A stretch of DNA of 21,237 bases from Lingula anatina (GCF_001039355.2 NW_019776034.1:81520-102756); one strand, 5' to 3'. Positions 7,950 to 17,525 are shown, numbered from the stretch's first letter. Made by a program: numbers and translations. The notes: a model not told the origin generated them from the sequence alone.

Positions 7950-9113
7950 ATGGAGGGGAAACGCTGTACCAGAATCATATGGCTGTTGATATTGATTTTA
8001 TGTTGTAAGTACAAACGCTCCTCTGGGAGTCACGGAAATCCAAATAAGATTTATATAACTTTATCTGATTTATTGCTTCAGAATCGCAATTATCAGCAGA
8101 AGAACTGGTTTTAAGATATTTTTTTCTTGAACAGCTGAGGCAGGCGACAGATACAGCACTTAGTGTAAAAACAACGTGTTTTCATGTTGCCCTATATTGC
8201 GCTGTAGGGACCATTCTCAGACCCTATCGTACCAACTGTAGATCGATCTATCTCCAAGGGGATTCTCACTAAATTGCAATCAACTAAAGCAGCTTGGAAG
8301 TCTGGCATGCCTACTGAAGCTGTTAGATGGTAATAAACTATATAGGCCTATTGTTTAGCAGCTTCAGTAGGCGTGCCAGACATCAAAGCCTCTTAAGCTG
8401 CATGAACGCAATTTAGCGTGTAACACCTTGAGGATGGATTGATATACTGTTAGATCGATCTAGTTATGGAGACCCAGTCATATATTGCGCATATTCAGGA
8501 ACACCGCAGTTGGGTTGGATTTATATTGCATGCATATTTCACATACGTTGTATCATTGTACACATTGTATTATTTACAGTTGACTGTTACTTTCTTTAGG
8601 CAACGTTCTTGTTTCTGGGAATGAATTGCGAGATAAAGTGCAAGTAGAAGAGTCGAAAGGTAAAATATTATTTTTTTCTTGAGGTCGACCGCAAATGATT
8701 TTTTTTTTTTTGCATTTACTAAACTTAACACCCAAAGCGCTTATAACTATAAGTAATTCATCTTAGACTGAACGCTAAAGGACAGTGTATTGTAACGACA
8801 TAATTCTAGGTGTTCTCACCTTATAAAATTGAATGTAAAATTGAAACCGAAGTCGCAAATGCAATATATTGCAATTTTAATTCAAAAAACAATTTCTAAC
8901 GCTAGTTGTGTTATTTGTCAAAAAAAGATGCTTATTTTCTTTACAGAGCGCCGAGCGGTAAATGCGTTTATCGCCCAGAATCGCGCCAAAAGTTTCGTGG
9001 CAGACGATACAGTTAAGCGCCGCGTGAGGCGAGGATGGCCGGGGAAAGAGAGAGAGGAGAGAGAAGAAAGAGAAGATATTCTCGAAGAGTGGGATAGCCG
9101 TAGAAGTGGCTAA
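7950..9113 (+). CDS. Secreted precursor of a Glu-rich peptide with a gamma-carboxylase-type propeptide, copy 2
   Basis: CDS exons: 7950-8004, 8600-8659 and 8947-9113, with the same exon lengths, phases and 93-aa product as copy 1. Signal peptide: MEGKRCTR then hydrophobic I9-L17. The propeptide has F46, A52, F55-V56 and RRVRR at 63-67. The mature peptide G68-G93 has eight Glu and no Cys. Against copy 1, the exon-3 propeptide has a single replacement in 29 residues (V45A). The mature peptide has nine in 26 (positions 71, 72, 82-85, 88-90), several changing charge, such as R85E. A dibasic R90-R91 is unique to this copy and could allow C-terminal trimming. Identical length with substitutions only, and intact splice sites, argue that both copies are functional. 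Gla modification is inferred from the recognition-site spacing; no orthologue name can be given. Confidence 0.8.
8207..8479. mobile_element. MITE copy d, PIF/Harbinger-like, in intron 1 of Gla-like gene 2
   Basis: The counterpart of copy c at the same intron position: ends GGGACCATTCTCAGACCC and GAGACCCAGTC, inner arms GCAGCTTCAGTAGGCGTGCC and TGGCATGCCTACTGAAGC. It was inherited with the duplication rather than inserted independently. Confidence 0.8.
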
Positions 9114-9274
9114 AAACACCTCTAAAGCGACTGATCCACTAAATATTATTTCCAACTTACACCTAATTTCATAGCAATCAATTATGATATCAGCAAAACT
9201 GTTGAAAATTAATGGAAAATTTAATGTATTATTTTTCATAAATGGATTTGGAATACTGTCCACGAATTCTGAAC

Positions 9275-9280
9275 AATAAA
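9275..9280 (+). terminator. Candidate polyadenylation signal, Gla-like gene 2
   Basis: AATAAA in GAACAATAAAAGCTTTT, about 160 bp after the stop codon, at the position equivalent to that of gene 1. Confidence 0.35.
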
Positions 9281-9304
9281 AGCTTTTAATGTCGTAAAAG
9301 GAAT

Positions 9305-9938
9305 TTCAATCATTTTAGTGGTAGAATTTTGGGGCCATTTGTAATACCGGCATTGTTTTCATTATTTTCGTTAATTCTGCCGAGATTTAGGCCCTATACG
9401 TACGTCCTGGTTTCTTTTCCAGTTAAAGTCTGTTTTAAGGTTATACAATTCAATCAAGCAAAAACAGTTTATTTTTCAAGGTCAGTGAGACTATAGATCC
9501 GGGTCGTATACATGGGTTATTATTCCCTTCGTTTTCAATTAGGGTTACATTTTTTCACTGTAAACTCTTAAATTTTATCAAGGCTTAATTATTTCTTATT
9601 GTATCTCGAGAATTAACTCCTTTTCCACGTTGCAATACTGCGTCAAATATTCCCCAATGCCAAGGGTGGCACCTGTGAGAACAAACAAATATTTTACCAC
9701 TCTAATATTTTTTAATAAATAAATAAATAAATAAAATAAATACTGTTGAACAATGGTTTCTGTTACATAAATGGTAGATGGGGATTAACTCTACCAAACA
9801 GGATCTTATCAGTTATCATCGTAATTGGACCTATTTACAAACACGATTTCTATTGTTTTCGCTTCAATTTATCATGTAAGGTTCACTCGGCGATGGTTCA
9901 ACACTTTAAAAGTGCTCGTGCGTATGTGTACTATTTGT

Positions 9939-9973
<35 letters not shown>
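9305..9973. repeat. R unit copy 2, ending in (GT)n
   Basis: Homologous to the unit at 6731, with GATCCGGGTCGTATACATGG and CTCGAGAATTAACTCC present and a closing (GT)n tract of about 15 units. The 92-codon plus-strand ORF here runs into the GT tract and is not a gene. Confidence 0.8.
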
Positions 9974-9975
<2 letters not shown>

Positions 9976-9980
9976 CACTT

Positions 9981-10966
9981 TCAGACATTTTTGTGGTAGA
10001 ATTTTGAATATTGGGCTCAAATAACGCATCACGCTCGAAAAATAATCCCAATCACGCGTAACGCAAAAGGTATTCCCTACCCTCAATTTTGGGGCCATTT
10101 TTAATACAGATATTGTTTTCATTATTTGCTTTAATGCTGCCGAGATTTACGTACGTCCTGGTTTCTTTTCCAATTAGGGCCTATTTTAAGGTTAAAACAA
10201 TTTAACCAAGCAAAAACAACAGTTTATTTTTCAAGGTCAGTGAGTCTATAGATCCGGGTCGTATATAAGGGTTATTATTCCCCTTGTTTTCAATTAAGAT
10301 TACATTTTTTCACTGTAAACTCTTAAATTTTATCAAGGCTTAATTATTTGTTATTGTATCTCGAGAATTAACTCCTTTTTCCATGTTGCAATACTGCGCC
10401 AAATATCCCCAAATGTCAAGGGTGGCAGGTGCGAGAACAGACAAATATTTTACCAATTAAATATTCTTTTTAAAAATAAATAAATAAATAAATTAATTAA
10501 TTAATTAATTAATTGATTAATTAATACTATTGAACAAAGATTCCTGTTACATAAATGGTAGATAAGGATAAACTGGAACAACCAGGATCTCATCAGTTAT
10601 CAACGCAATAGGACCTATTTACAAAACATATTTTCTATTTTTTATGCTTTAATTTATCATGTATGGTTCACTCGGGGATGGTTCGACAAATGCAATTTAA
10701 GGGTGTATTCCCAGAGATTTAGATCGATCCAGAGATTAAAATTTAGATCGACCTAACTCCCTGGGGGTTCACGCTAAATTGCAGTCAGCCGAGCGCGCAC
10801 TATAGTTTATTACCCCCTTACAGCTTTTAGTAGGCGGGACAGACGCTTAAGCCGGCCATGTTCACAGTTATCTAGCGAGACTCCCCACAGGGATAGATCG
10901 ATCTAAAAATCTATGGAAATGGGGTGTAAAAGTCAAAAAGTGTTCGTGCGTATGTGTAGGCCTACT

Positions 10967-11000
<34 letters not shown>
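9981..11000. repeat. R unit copy 3, interrupted by MITE e, ending in (GT)n
   Basis: Follows R copy 2 directly. It begins TCAGACATTTTTGTGGTAG and includes a (TAAT)n-rich stretch near 10475-10525. MITE e splits its end from the closing (GT)n tract (10970-11000). Confidence 0.8.
10701..10926. mobile_element. MITE copy e, PIF/Harbinger-like, with empty site in D2
   Basis: A 226-bp element starting GGGTGTATTCCCAGAG and ending CTATGGAAATGGGGTG, flanked by perfect TAA duplications (10698-10700 and 10927-10929). The homologous D2 site (about 15113-15115) reads AATTTAAAAGTC with one TAA, which is exactly the uninterrupted target. This defines the element ends and the 3-bp duplication. Confidence 0.9.
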
Positions 11001-11001
<1 letters not shown>

Positions 11002-11900
11002 ACTGTTTTCACTTAGCCTACATCACCCGGAGTTTCAGAGGTAACATTTGAAGTCTCCAGACACGAGTTAACTGATACATGTACTAGTGAGGTTCATGTA
11101 TATCTATACCGGTAGACCTACATACCGGTATCTCTGGTCATTGCCAGGGATCCCCGATTCTCAGGGTGGATTGATTATGCCGGCAATTGATCAAAAACAT
11201 AAATTCTTTCTTTAACCAGATTCATCCCTACTTCCACCCCCACCCCTCACCACCTTTCAAGAAATTGAATTTACTTATTTAAAATGTTTATCCGAGAGAA
11301 ACGGAAGCAAAGCGCCAGAGTTAAGCATAACAGTAAGGCCCCTATATCCTCTCCGTGCAAACCAAGAAAATTACAAATTATGCATGCGCATATATAGAAA
11401 TAAAAATAAATGGCGCATATGATAGAGGGTTCTATTGGGAGTGGGTACGTAGTTCACGGGAAATAAAATCATCATTTCACAAATCACTAGTTTATAAAAT
11501 CCTTACAATGACATGCATAGGCCTACATGGCTACATGTAGGGCATATTACTGGGTATAATATTGATTTCGTTTCACAAAGAGCAAACAATAAAAGGCCGT
11601 ATTCACGTGACCTGGGTATGGGGTGCTTCACAGATAACGCTAAATAATGCACCTCGTGAAATAAGAAAGTGGCTTTCATGGGTAACGAAAATTCCAAAAG
11701 GGACACTCTTATGAATTATACAATTATACATGACATGTAAACATTGGGCCCATTCCTTTGTGCTGAAACATCCACTGTCTGGGTAACGGGTTTTTAAAAC
11801 TGTTTTCTCCTATCATTGATTTGATTTTATTATTCAAACTGGGCGACTTTCCCTATAGTAACGTAGGAACAAGTAGGAGGCAGCACAGGTATGGAATTGG
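11001..11900. other. Non-coding 5' flank of RER1 copy 1
   Basis: Shared with 15175-15838 and 16512-16720 of D2, but without the nested MITEs. ORFs at 11355-11540 and 11503-11706 are not maintained as a conserved frame in D2 and show no family character. Confidence 0.5.
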
Positions 11901-11934
11901 GATTGTCTTGTAAGACTGAATCCATAACGAGGCT

Positions 11935-11947
11935 ACCGGAAGTGTCG
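11935..11947 (+). promoter_or_regulatory. RER1: ETS-type motif and putative 5' UTR exon end, RER1 copy 1
   Basis: ACCGGAAGTG, a strong ETS-factor core typical of TATA-less housekeeping promoters, is followed by a good splice donor (TCG|GTGAGT at 11948). I infer the end of a short non-coding first exon that splices to the acceptor at 12632-12633. An AAAATGGCG word resembling a YY1 site follows at 12144-12152. Confidence 0.45.
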
Positions 11948-12554
11948 GTGAGTAGAAGGTCCAACGTGGCTTAACGCAATATTGTGTGTTTTAATCACTT
12001 TCTTCACTAAAATGTGACAAAGTTACGAGCTTAAAAGACGAGAATTTTGCTAAGTACGTCCATGTCCAAATTTGAGCAAATTCTCTCTGTTCTGTATGTG
12101 AGAAATACCTCTATAAGTGGTCTGGTCGAAGGTCGGACGACTGAAAATGGCGTTTTGACAGTCGCCTGCATCCAGCGTCTTACTGCCGGCAACTCAAAAA
12201 GGTTGATCTTGTTTTTTTAACCCTAACTCTTTGGATTATTAGTGGTGTTAATGCTGTGGTAGGATTTAATGGCAGAGCCCCCCTCCCCTTTGCTTTTGAA
12301 CCTGGACTAAATGTAGTTGCTAACTTTGCAAGATGCGTTTATCATCCAAGCAAGATCGAATCCTGTCATGTAATTTGCTGACGTATATCTATTGAGCTGT
12401 TTTTGCGCTTGTTTTTCCTTGTTCTATAATTGTATACAGCTGAAGATTGGTTTATTACAGCGCTTAGGAGCGTTTATGAATTGATATGGATTCATCAGCC
12501 TATATCCATAATCCTTGCCCTTTAATATTTTCATTATTATTTTGCCAGTATCTA

Positions 12555-12572
12555 ATATATATATATATATAT
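12555..12572. repeat. Short (TA)n tract, D1
   Basis: About nine TA units in the 5' UTR intron of RER1 copy 1. The same site in D2 (17389-17449) holds about 30 units. Confidence 0.9.
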
Positions 12573-12647
12573 ACTGCTGCAGAAAGAGTATATACTGAGA
12601 ATTTTACTATTTTTTTTTTTATTATTTTACTAGAATACATCTCCAAT

Positions 12648-13066
12648 ATGGATGAATCAGAATCAGCAGCATCTAAGCCAAATGTGGTATCACAGTTCTT
12701 TAAAAGACTTGGAGATGTGAGTACTGAACACCTTTCCATATTACATATTACTTAACCAAGTAGGGGTGTTTTATGTTGTGAAATAAGTGGTAAAAGTGGC
12801 ACACTGAAGAGAATAATAAATGGTGAAGTGAATGGTTGAAAGGTCATGTCTTGTAGCCTGAAGTCAAATTACATTTATCATGAGTGATTTATTTTGTGAA
12901 AGGTATGAATACATCTTATAAATTGTATATCTATATTTAGTATTGTGAATATATTCATCTATTTATTTTAGGCTCCAAATAAAGAATTGAATTCATTTGA
13001 AAAAAAATCATGCGGTTGTGGATTAAGAAATAGGGAATTTTTGCTGCACTGGTATTTGAGAAAATA

Positions 13067-13149
<83 letters not shown>

Positions 13150-13284
13150 CTTAAATGACCAAATTAGTTTTTCTTTCAGATATATCAAAAATTTTTGGAT
13201 AATTTAACCCCCCACACAGCAGTTAGATGGGCTGCGACGTCTTTAATAGCTGTACTGTATGGCTTAAGGGTATTTCTTTTAAAG
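12648..13284 (+). pseudogene. RER1: Partial RER1 duplicate: first two coding exons only
   Basis: Coding exons 12648-12716 (23 codons, from ATG; acceptor at 12633) and 13180-13284 (35 codons), with intact donors GTGAGT and GTATGT. They are identical to the complete gene at protein level except codon 28, TTT (Phe) here and TGT (Cys) in the full copy. The duplicate stops in the next intron at about 13415. Alone it would encode a truncated protein of about 58 residues plus read-through. Because both exons are phase 0, a transcript from this copy could splice to the RER1 exon at 18507 and give a full-length F28 protein; splicing to the ATG exon at 17512 would shift the frame. It may also be the second haplotype of the same locus. 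Confidence 0.75.
13071..13149. repeat. (TA)n plus poly-T in the intron of RER1 copy 1
   Basis: About 32 TA units then T13. The homologous D2 site (about 17956-17984) carries TTTTG repeats instead. Confidence 0.95.
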
Positions 13285-13415
13285 GTATGTCTATAATTGC
13301 AAATAATTATGAAATTCTTCCCAGGGGTAATGTTTAAAGAGAGGGCAGGAGCATTTTACTTATGTGTGTCAAAATTTGTTTAGTTATTTATTGCTGCTGC
13401 TGTGTAAAAGACGTG

Positions 13416-13548
13416 NAGAAACATAAAAAATAGATTCTGGATTGATGCCTTAGCAGCCTGGAAAGAACTTTGTGGTACAATAATGGCCAATAAAATCAAG
13501 GATTTTGGTAACATTCCACTCTTTCTAAATGAAAATATACTTATTAGA
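13416..13548. other. Unique spacer between duplicated segments D1 and D2
   Basis: About 133 bp with no match to the rest of the window, starting at an ambiguous base (N at 13416). This is the duplication breakpoint or an assembly join. Confidence 0.7.
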
Positions 13549-13677
13549 AATCAATTATGATATCAGCAAAACTGTTGAAAATTAATGAAAAATTAAATGT
13601 ACTATTTTTCATAAATGGATTTGGAATACTGTCCACGAATTCTGAACAATAAAAGCTTTTAATGTCGTAAAAGGAAT

Positions 13678-14382
13678 TTCAATCATTTTAGTGGTAGAAT
13701 TTTCGGGCCATTTGTAATACCGGTATTGTTCTCATTATTTGCGTTAATGCTGCCGAGATTTAGGCCCTACGTACGTCCTGGTTTCTTTTCCAATTAAAGT
13801 CTGTTTTAAGGTTATACAATTTAATCAAGCTAAAACAACAGTTTATTTTTTCAAGGTCAGTAAAACAACAGTTTATTTTTTCAAGGTCAGTAAAACAACG
13901 GTTTATTTTTCAAGGTCAGTGAGACTATAGATCCGGGTCGTATACATGGGTTATTATTCCCTTAGTTTTCAATTAGGGTTACATTTTTTCACTGTAAACT
14001 CTTAAATTTTATCAAGGCTTAATTATTTCTTATATTGTATCTCGAGAATTAACTCCTTTTCCATGTTGCAATACTGCGTCAAATATTCCCCAATGCCAAG
14101 GGTGGCACCTGCGAGAACAAACAAATATTTCACCACTCTAATATTTTTAATAAATAAATAAATAAATAAATAAATACTGTTGAACAGTGGTTCCTGTTAC
14201 ATAAATGGCAGGTGGGGATTAACTCGAACACCCAGGTTCTTATAAGTTATCATCGTAATTGGACCTATTTACAAACACAATTTCTATTGTTTTCGCTTCA
14301 ATTTATCATGTAAGGATCACTCGGCGATGGTTCGACGCATACAAGAGTCTAAAAAGTACTCCTGCGTATATGTACTAAGAGT

Positions 14383-14414
<32 letters not shown>
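13678..14414. repeat. R unit copy 4, ending in (GT)n
   Basis: Equivalent of R copy 2 in D2. It includes a local 30-bp triplication and closes in (GT)n followed by (GC)n (14415-14424). Confidence 0.8.
13831..13919. repeat. 30-bp tandem triplication
   Basis: Three consecutive copies of a 30-bp unit beginning TAAAACAACAGTTTA and ending CAAGGTCAG. D1 has a single copy at the corresponding place (about 9463). Confidence 0.9.
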
Positions 14415-14422
<8 letters not shown>

Positions 14423-14439
14423 CGCCCGCGTTTCACTTT

Positions 14440-15174
14440 CAGTCATTTTGGTGGTAGAATTTTGAATATTGGTCTCAAATAACGCATCAAGCTCGAAAAA
14501 TAGCCCTATCACGCATTACGAAAAAGGTATTCCGTACTCTCAATTTTGGGGCCATTTGTAATATCGATATGGTTTTCATTATTTGCTTTAATGCTGCCGA
14601 GATTTACGTACGTCCTGGTTTCTTTTCCAATTAGGGCCTATTTTAAGGTTAGGCTATAACAATTTAACCAAGCAAAAACAACAGTTTATTTTTCAAGGTC
14701 AGTGAGTCTATAGATCCGGGTCGTATATAAGGGTTATTATTCCCCTTGTTTTCAATTAAGATTACATTTTTTCACTGTAAACTCTTAAATTTTATCAAGG
14801 CTTAATTATTAGTACTTCGTCAAATATTCCCCAAATGTCAAGAGTGGCAAGTGCGATATCAAGCAAATATTTTACCAATTAAATATTCTTTTTAAAAATA
14901 AATTAATTAATTATTAATTAATTTATTAAAATACATAAATACTATTGAATAAAGGTTCCTGTTACATAAATGGTAGATAAGGATAAACTCGACCAACCAG
15001 GATCTCATCAGTTATCAACGCAATAGGACCTATTTACAAAACATAATTTCTATTTTTTACGCTTCAATTTATCATGTATGGTTCACTCGGCGATGGTTCG
15101 ACGAATGCAATTTAAAAGTCAAAATGTGTTCGTGCGTATGTGTAGGTCTACTAAGTGTGTGTGTGTGTGTGTGT
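14440..15174. repeat. R unit copy 5, ending in (GT)n
   Basis: Equivalent of R copy 3 without the MITE. It contains the empty target site of MITE e at about 15113 and a short (GT)n tract. Confidence 0.8.
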
Positions 15175-15838
15175 TTTCACTTACATCACCCGGAGTTTCA
15201 GAGGTAACATTTGAAGAGTCCAGACACAAGTTAACTGATACATGTACTAGTGAGGTTCATGTATATCTATACCGGTAGACCTACATCTATATCTCTGCCC
15301 ATGACCAGGGATCCCCGATTATGCCGGCAATTGATCAAAAACATAAATTCTTTCTTTAACCAGATTCATCCTTACTTCCAGCCCCACCCCTCACCACCTT
15401 TCAAGAAATTGAATTTACTTATTTAAAAAGTTTATCCGAGAGAAACGGAAACAAAGCGCCAGAATTAAGCATTTTAGGCCCCTATATCCTCTCCGTGCAA
15501 ACCAAGAAAATTACAAATTATGCATGCACATATATAGAAATAAAAATAAATGGCGCATATGATAGAAGGTCTTACTGTGAGTTCACGGGAAATAAAATCA
15601 TCATTTCACAAATCACTAGTCGAAAATCCTTACATTGACATGCATATGTAGGCTACATGTAGGCCTATAACTGCAGGGTATAACATTGATTTCGTTTCAC
15701 AAAGAGCAAACAATAAAAAGCATTATTCACGTGACCTGGGTATGGGGTGCTTCACAGATAACGCTAAAAAACGCACCTCGTGAAATAAGAAAGTGGCTTT
15801 TGTGGGTAACGAAAATTCCCAAAGGGACACTCATATGA
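15175..15838. other. Non-coding 5' flank of RER1
   Basis: Shared with about 11001-11714 of D1. No gene recognised; C-rich CCCCACCCCTCACC near 15382 and TGCATGC words only. Confidence 0.4.
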
Positions 15839-15859
15839 GGGCATTCCCAGAGATTAATA

Positions 15860-16338
15860 GGGTGCATTCCCAGAGATTTAGATCGATCCAGAGGCTTCGT
15901 TCACATGGAAAGTCTATTTTCTAAAAATCTATTTTCTATTCGCGGTATCTTATGATCACGGTCTGTGCCCTGAATACCCCGCGGCGTAATTACTGGCAGC
16001 GCGAGCCAGTTACTTACAGGAACTTAAAGTAACTGGCTTGCGCTGATAGTAATTACGCCGCGGGATGTTCAGGGCACAGACCGTGTTCATAAGATACCGC
16101 GAATAGAAAATAGATTTTTAGAAAATAGACTTTCCATGTGAACGAAGCCTAAGATTTAGATCGACCTAACTCCCTGGGGGTCCACGCTAAATTGCAGTCA
16201 GCCGAGCGGGCACCATAGTTAATTACCCTCTTACAGCTTTTAGTAGGCGGGACAGACGCTTAAGCCGGCCAAGCTGACAGTAATCTAGTGAGACTCCCCA
16301 CAGGGATAGATCGATCTAAAATCTATGGAAATGGGGTG
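15860..16338. mobile_element. MITE copy f, inserted into copy g
   Basis: Starts GGGTGCATTCCCAGAG and ends CTATGGAAATGGGGTG. The body blocks CTCCCTGGGGGTCCACGC and AGTAGGCGGGACAGACGC match MITE e closely. The flanks are ATA (left) and TTA (right). It is itself split by an unrelated palindromic element. Confidence 0.8.
15892..16150. mobile_element. Unrelated long-palindrome MITE nested in copy f
   Basis: A 259-bp near-perfect inverted repeat with ends AGGCTTCGTTCACATGG and CCATGTGAACGAAGCCT. The first 64 bp of each arm match exactly, and the arms extend to about 120 bp with few mismatches around CCGCGGCGTAATTACT. It has no GATCGATC and is not related to the PIF-like family. No clear target duplication was seen. 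Confidence 0.85.
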
Positions 16339-16748
16339 TTAGATCGATCTTACTAGATTGACCTAACTCCCTGTGGGTTCACGCTAAATTGCAGTCAGCC
16401 GACCGCGCTCGGAAGTTAATAACCCTATTACAGCTTTTAGTAGGCGGGACAGACATTTAAGTTAGACTCTCCGCGGGAATAGATCGATCTAAAATCTCTG
16501 GGAATGCGCCCTTATGATGCATACAAGTGTGTACTTGTCATGTAATTTGTAAAGCTTGGACCCATTCCTTTGCGCTGAAACATCCACTGTCTGGGTAACA
16601 GGTTTTTAAACTGTTTTCTCTTATCATTGATTTGATTTTGTAATTCAAACTGGGCGAATTTCCCTTTAGGAACGTAGGAACAAATAAAAGGTAGCACAGG
16701 TATGGAGTGGGGATTGTCTTGTAAGACTGAATCCATAACGAGGCTACC

Positions 16749-16758
16749 GGAAGTGTCG
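16749..16758 (+). promoter_or_regulatory. RER1: ETS-type motif and putative 5' UTR exon end, RER1
   Basis: CGGAAGTGTCG then donor GTGAGT (GT at 16759-16760), the D2 equivalent of 11935-11947 with the same sequence. It is inferred to be the end of the first non-coding exon, spliced to the acceptor at 17510-17511. Confidence 0.45.
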
Positions 16759-17386
16759 GTGAGTAGAAGGTCCAACGTGGCTTAACGCAATATTGTGTGT
16801 TTTAATCACTTTCTTCACTAAAATGTGACAAAGTTACGAACTTAAAAGACGAGAATTTTGCTAAGTACGTCCATGTCCAAATTTGAGCAAATTTTTTCTG
16901 TTCTGTATGTGAGAAATACCTCTATAAGTGGTCTGGTCGAAGGTCGGACGACTGAAAATGGCGTTTTGACAGTCGCCTGCATTCAGCATCTTACTGCCGG
17001 CAACTCAAAAAGGTTGATCTTGTTTTTTTAACCCTAACTCTTTGGATTATTAGTGGTGTTAATGCTGTGGTAGGATTTTATGGCAGAGCCCCCCTCCCCT
17101 TTGCTTTTGAACCTGGACTAAATGTAGTTGCTAACTTTGGCAAGATGCGTTTATTAGATGGGGTGCAGCACAAATAAAAATCATCCAAGCAAGATCGAAT
17201 CCTGCCATGTAATTTTCTGACGTATATCAATTGAGCTGTTTTTGCGCTTGTTTTTCCTTGTTCTATAATTGTATACAGCTGAAGATTGGTTTATTACAGC
17301 GCTTAGGAGCGTTTATGAATTGATATGGATTCATCAGCCTATATCTATCTTCCATGCCCTTTGATATTTTCATTATTATTTTGCCA

Positions 17387-17388
<2 letters not shown>

Positions 17389-17449
<61 letters not shown>
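17389..17449. repeat. (TA)n microsatellite in the RER1 5' UTR intron
   Basis: About 30 TA units; D1 has about nine at the same position. The overlapping minus-strand ORF (17345-17731) is an antisense reading through this tract. Confidence 0.95.
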
Positions 17450-17454
<5 letters not shown>

Positions 17455-17525
17455 CTGCAGAAAGAGTATATACTGAGAATTTTACTATTTTTTTTTTTAT
17501 TATTTTACTAGAATACATCTCCAAT

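Larger units (their letters stand above)
7479..9175 (+). repeat. Tandem duplication unit P2 containing Gla-like gene 2
   Basis: The homologue of the unit that starts near 3990, including promoter, three exons and 3' flank. Beyond about 9176 the sequence is also shared with the RER1 segmental duplication, so two duplication events meet here. Confidence 0.8.
9176..13415 (+). repeat. Segmental duplication D1 (R units plus RER1 5' half)
   Basis: Colinear and highly similar to about 13549-18248. It starts at AATCAATTATGATATCAGC and ends at GTAAAAGACG next to an ambiguous base (13416). It contains R units 2 and 3, MITE copy e, the RER1 promoter region, 5' UTR exon and first two coding exons. Length differs from D2 mainly through MITEs and microsatellites. 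Confidence 0.9.
15839..16511. mobile_element. MITE copy g (outer element of a three-level nest)
   Basis: The outer ends are GGGCATTCCCAGAGAT on the left (15839) and ATCTCTGGGAATGCGCCC on the right (to 16511). Its body resumes at 16339 (TTAGATCGATCTTAC...). D1 is uninterrupted here (CACTCTTATGAATTATAC at about 11708). The flanks ATATGA and TTATGA suggest a TTA-type duplication but leave the exact left boundary ambiguous. Confidence 0.8.

Noticed and set aside
12486-12755. 89-codon plus-strand ORF containing the RER1 start
   Set aside because: The in-frame upstream extension is intron and (TA)n. The acceptor at 12633 and the ATG at 12648 give the real coding start.
16512-16775. 87-codon minus-strand ORF in the RER1 5' flank
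   Set aside because: The frame is not kept in the D1 homologue because of indels, and it overlaps the plus-strand promoter region.
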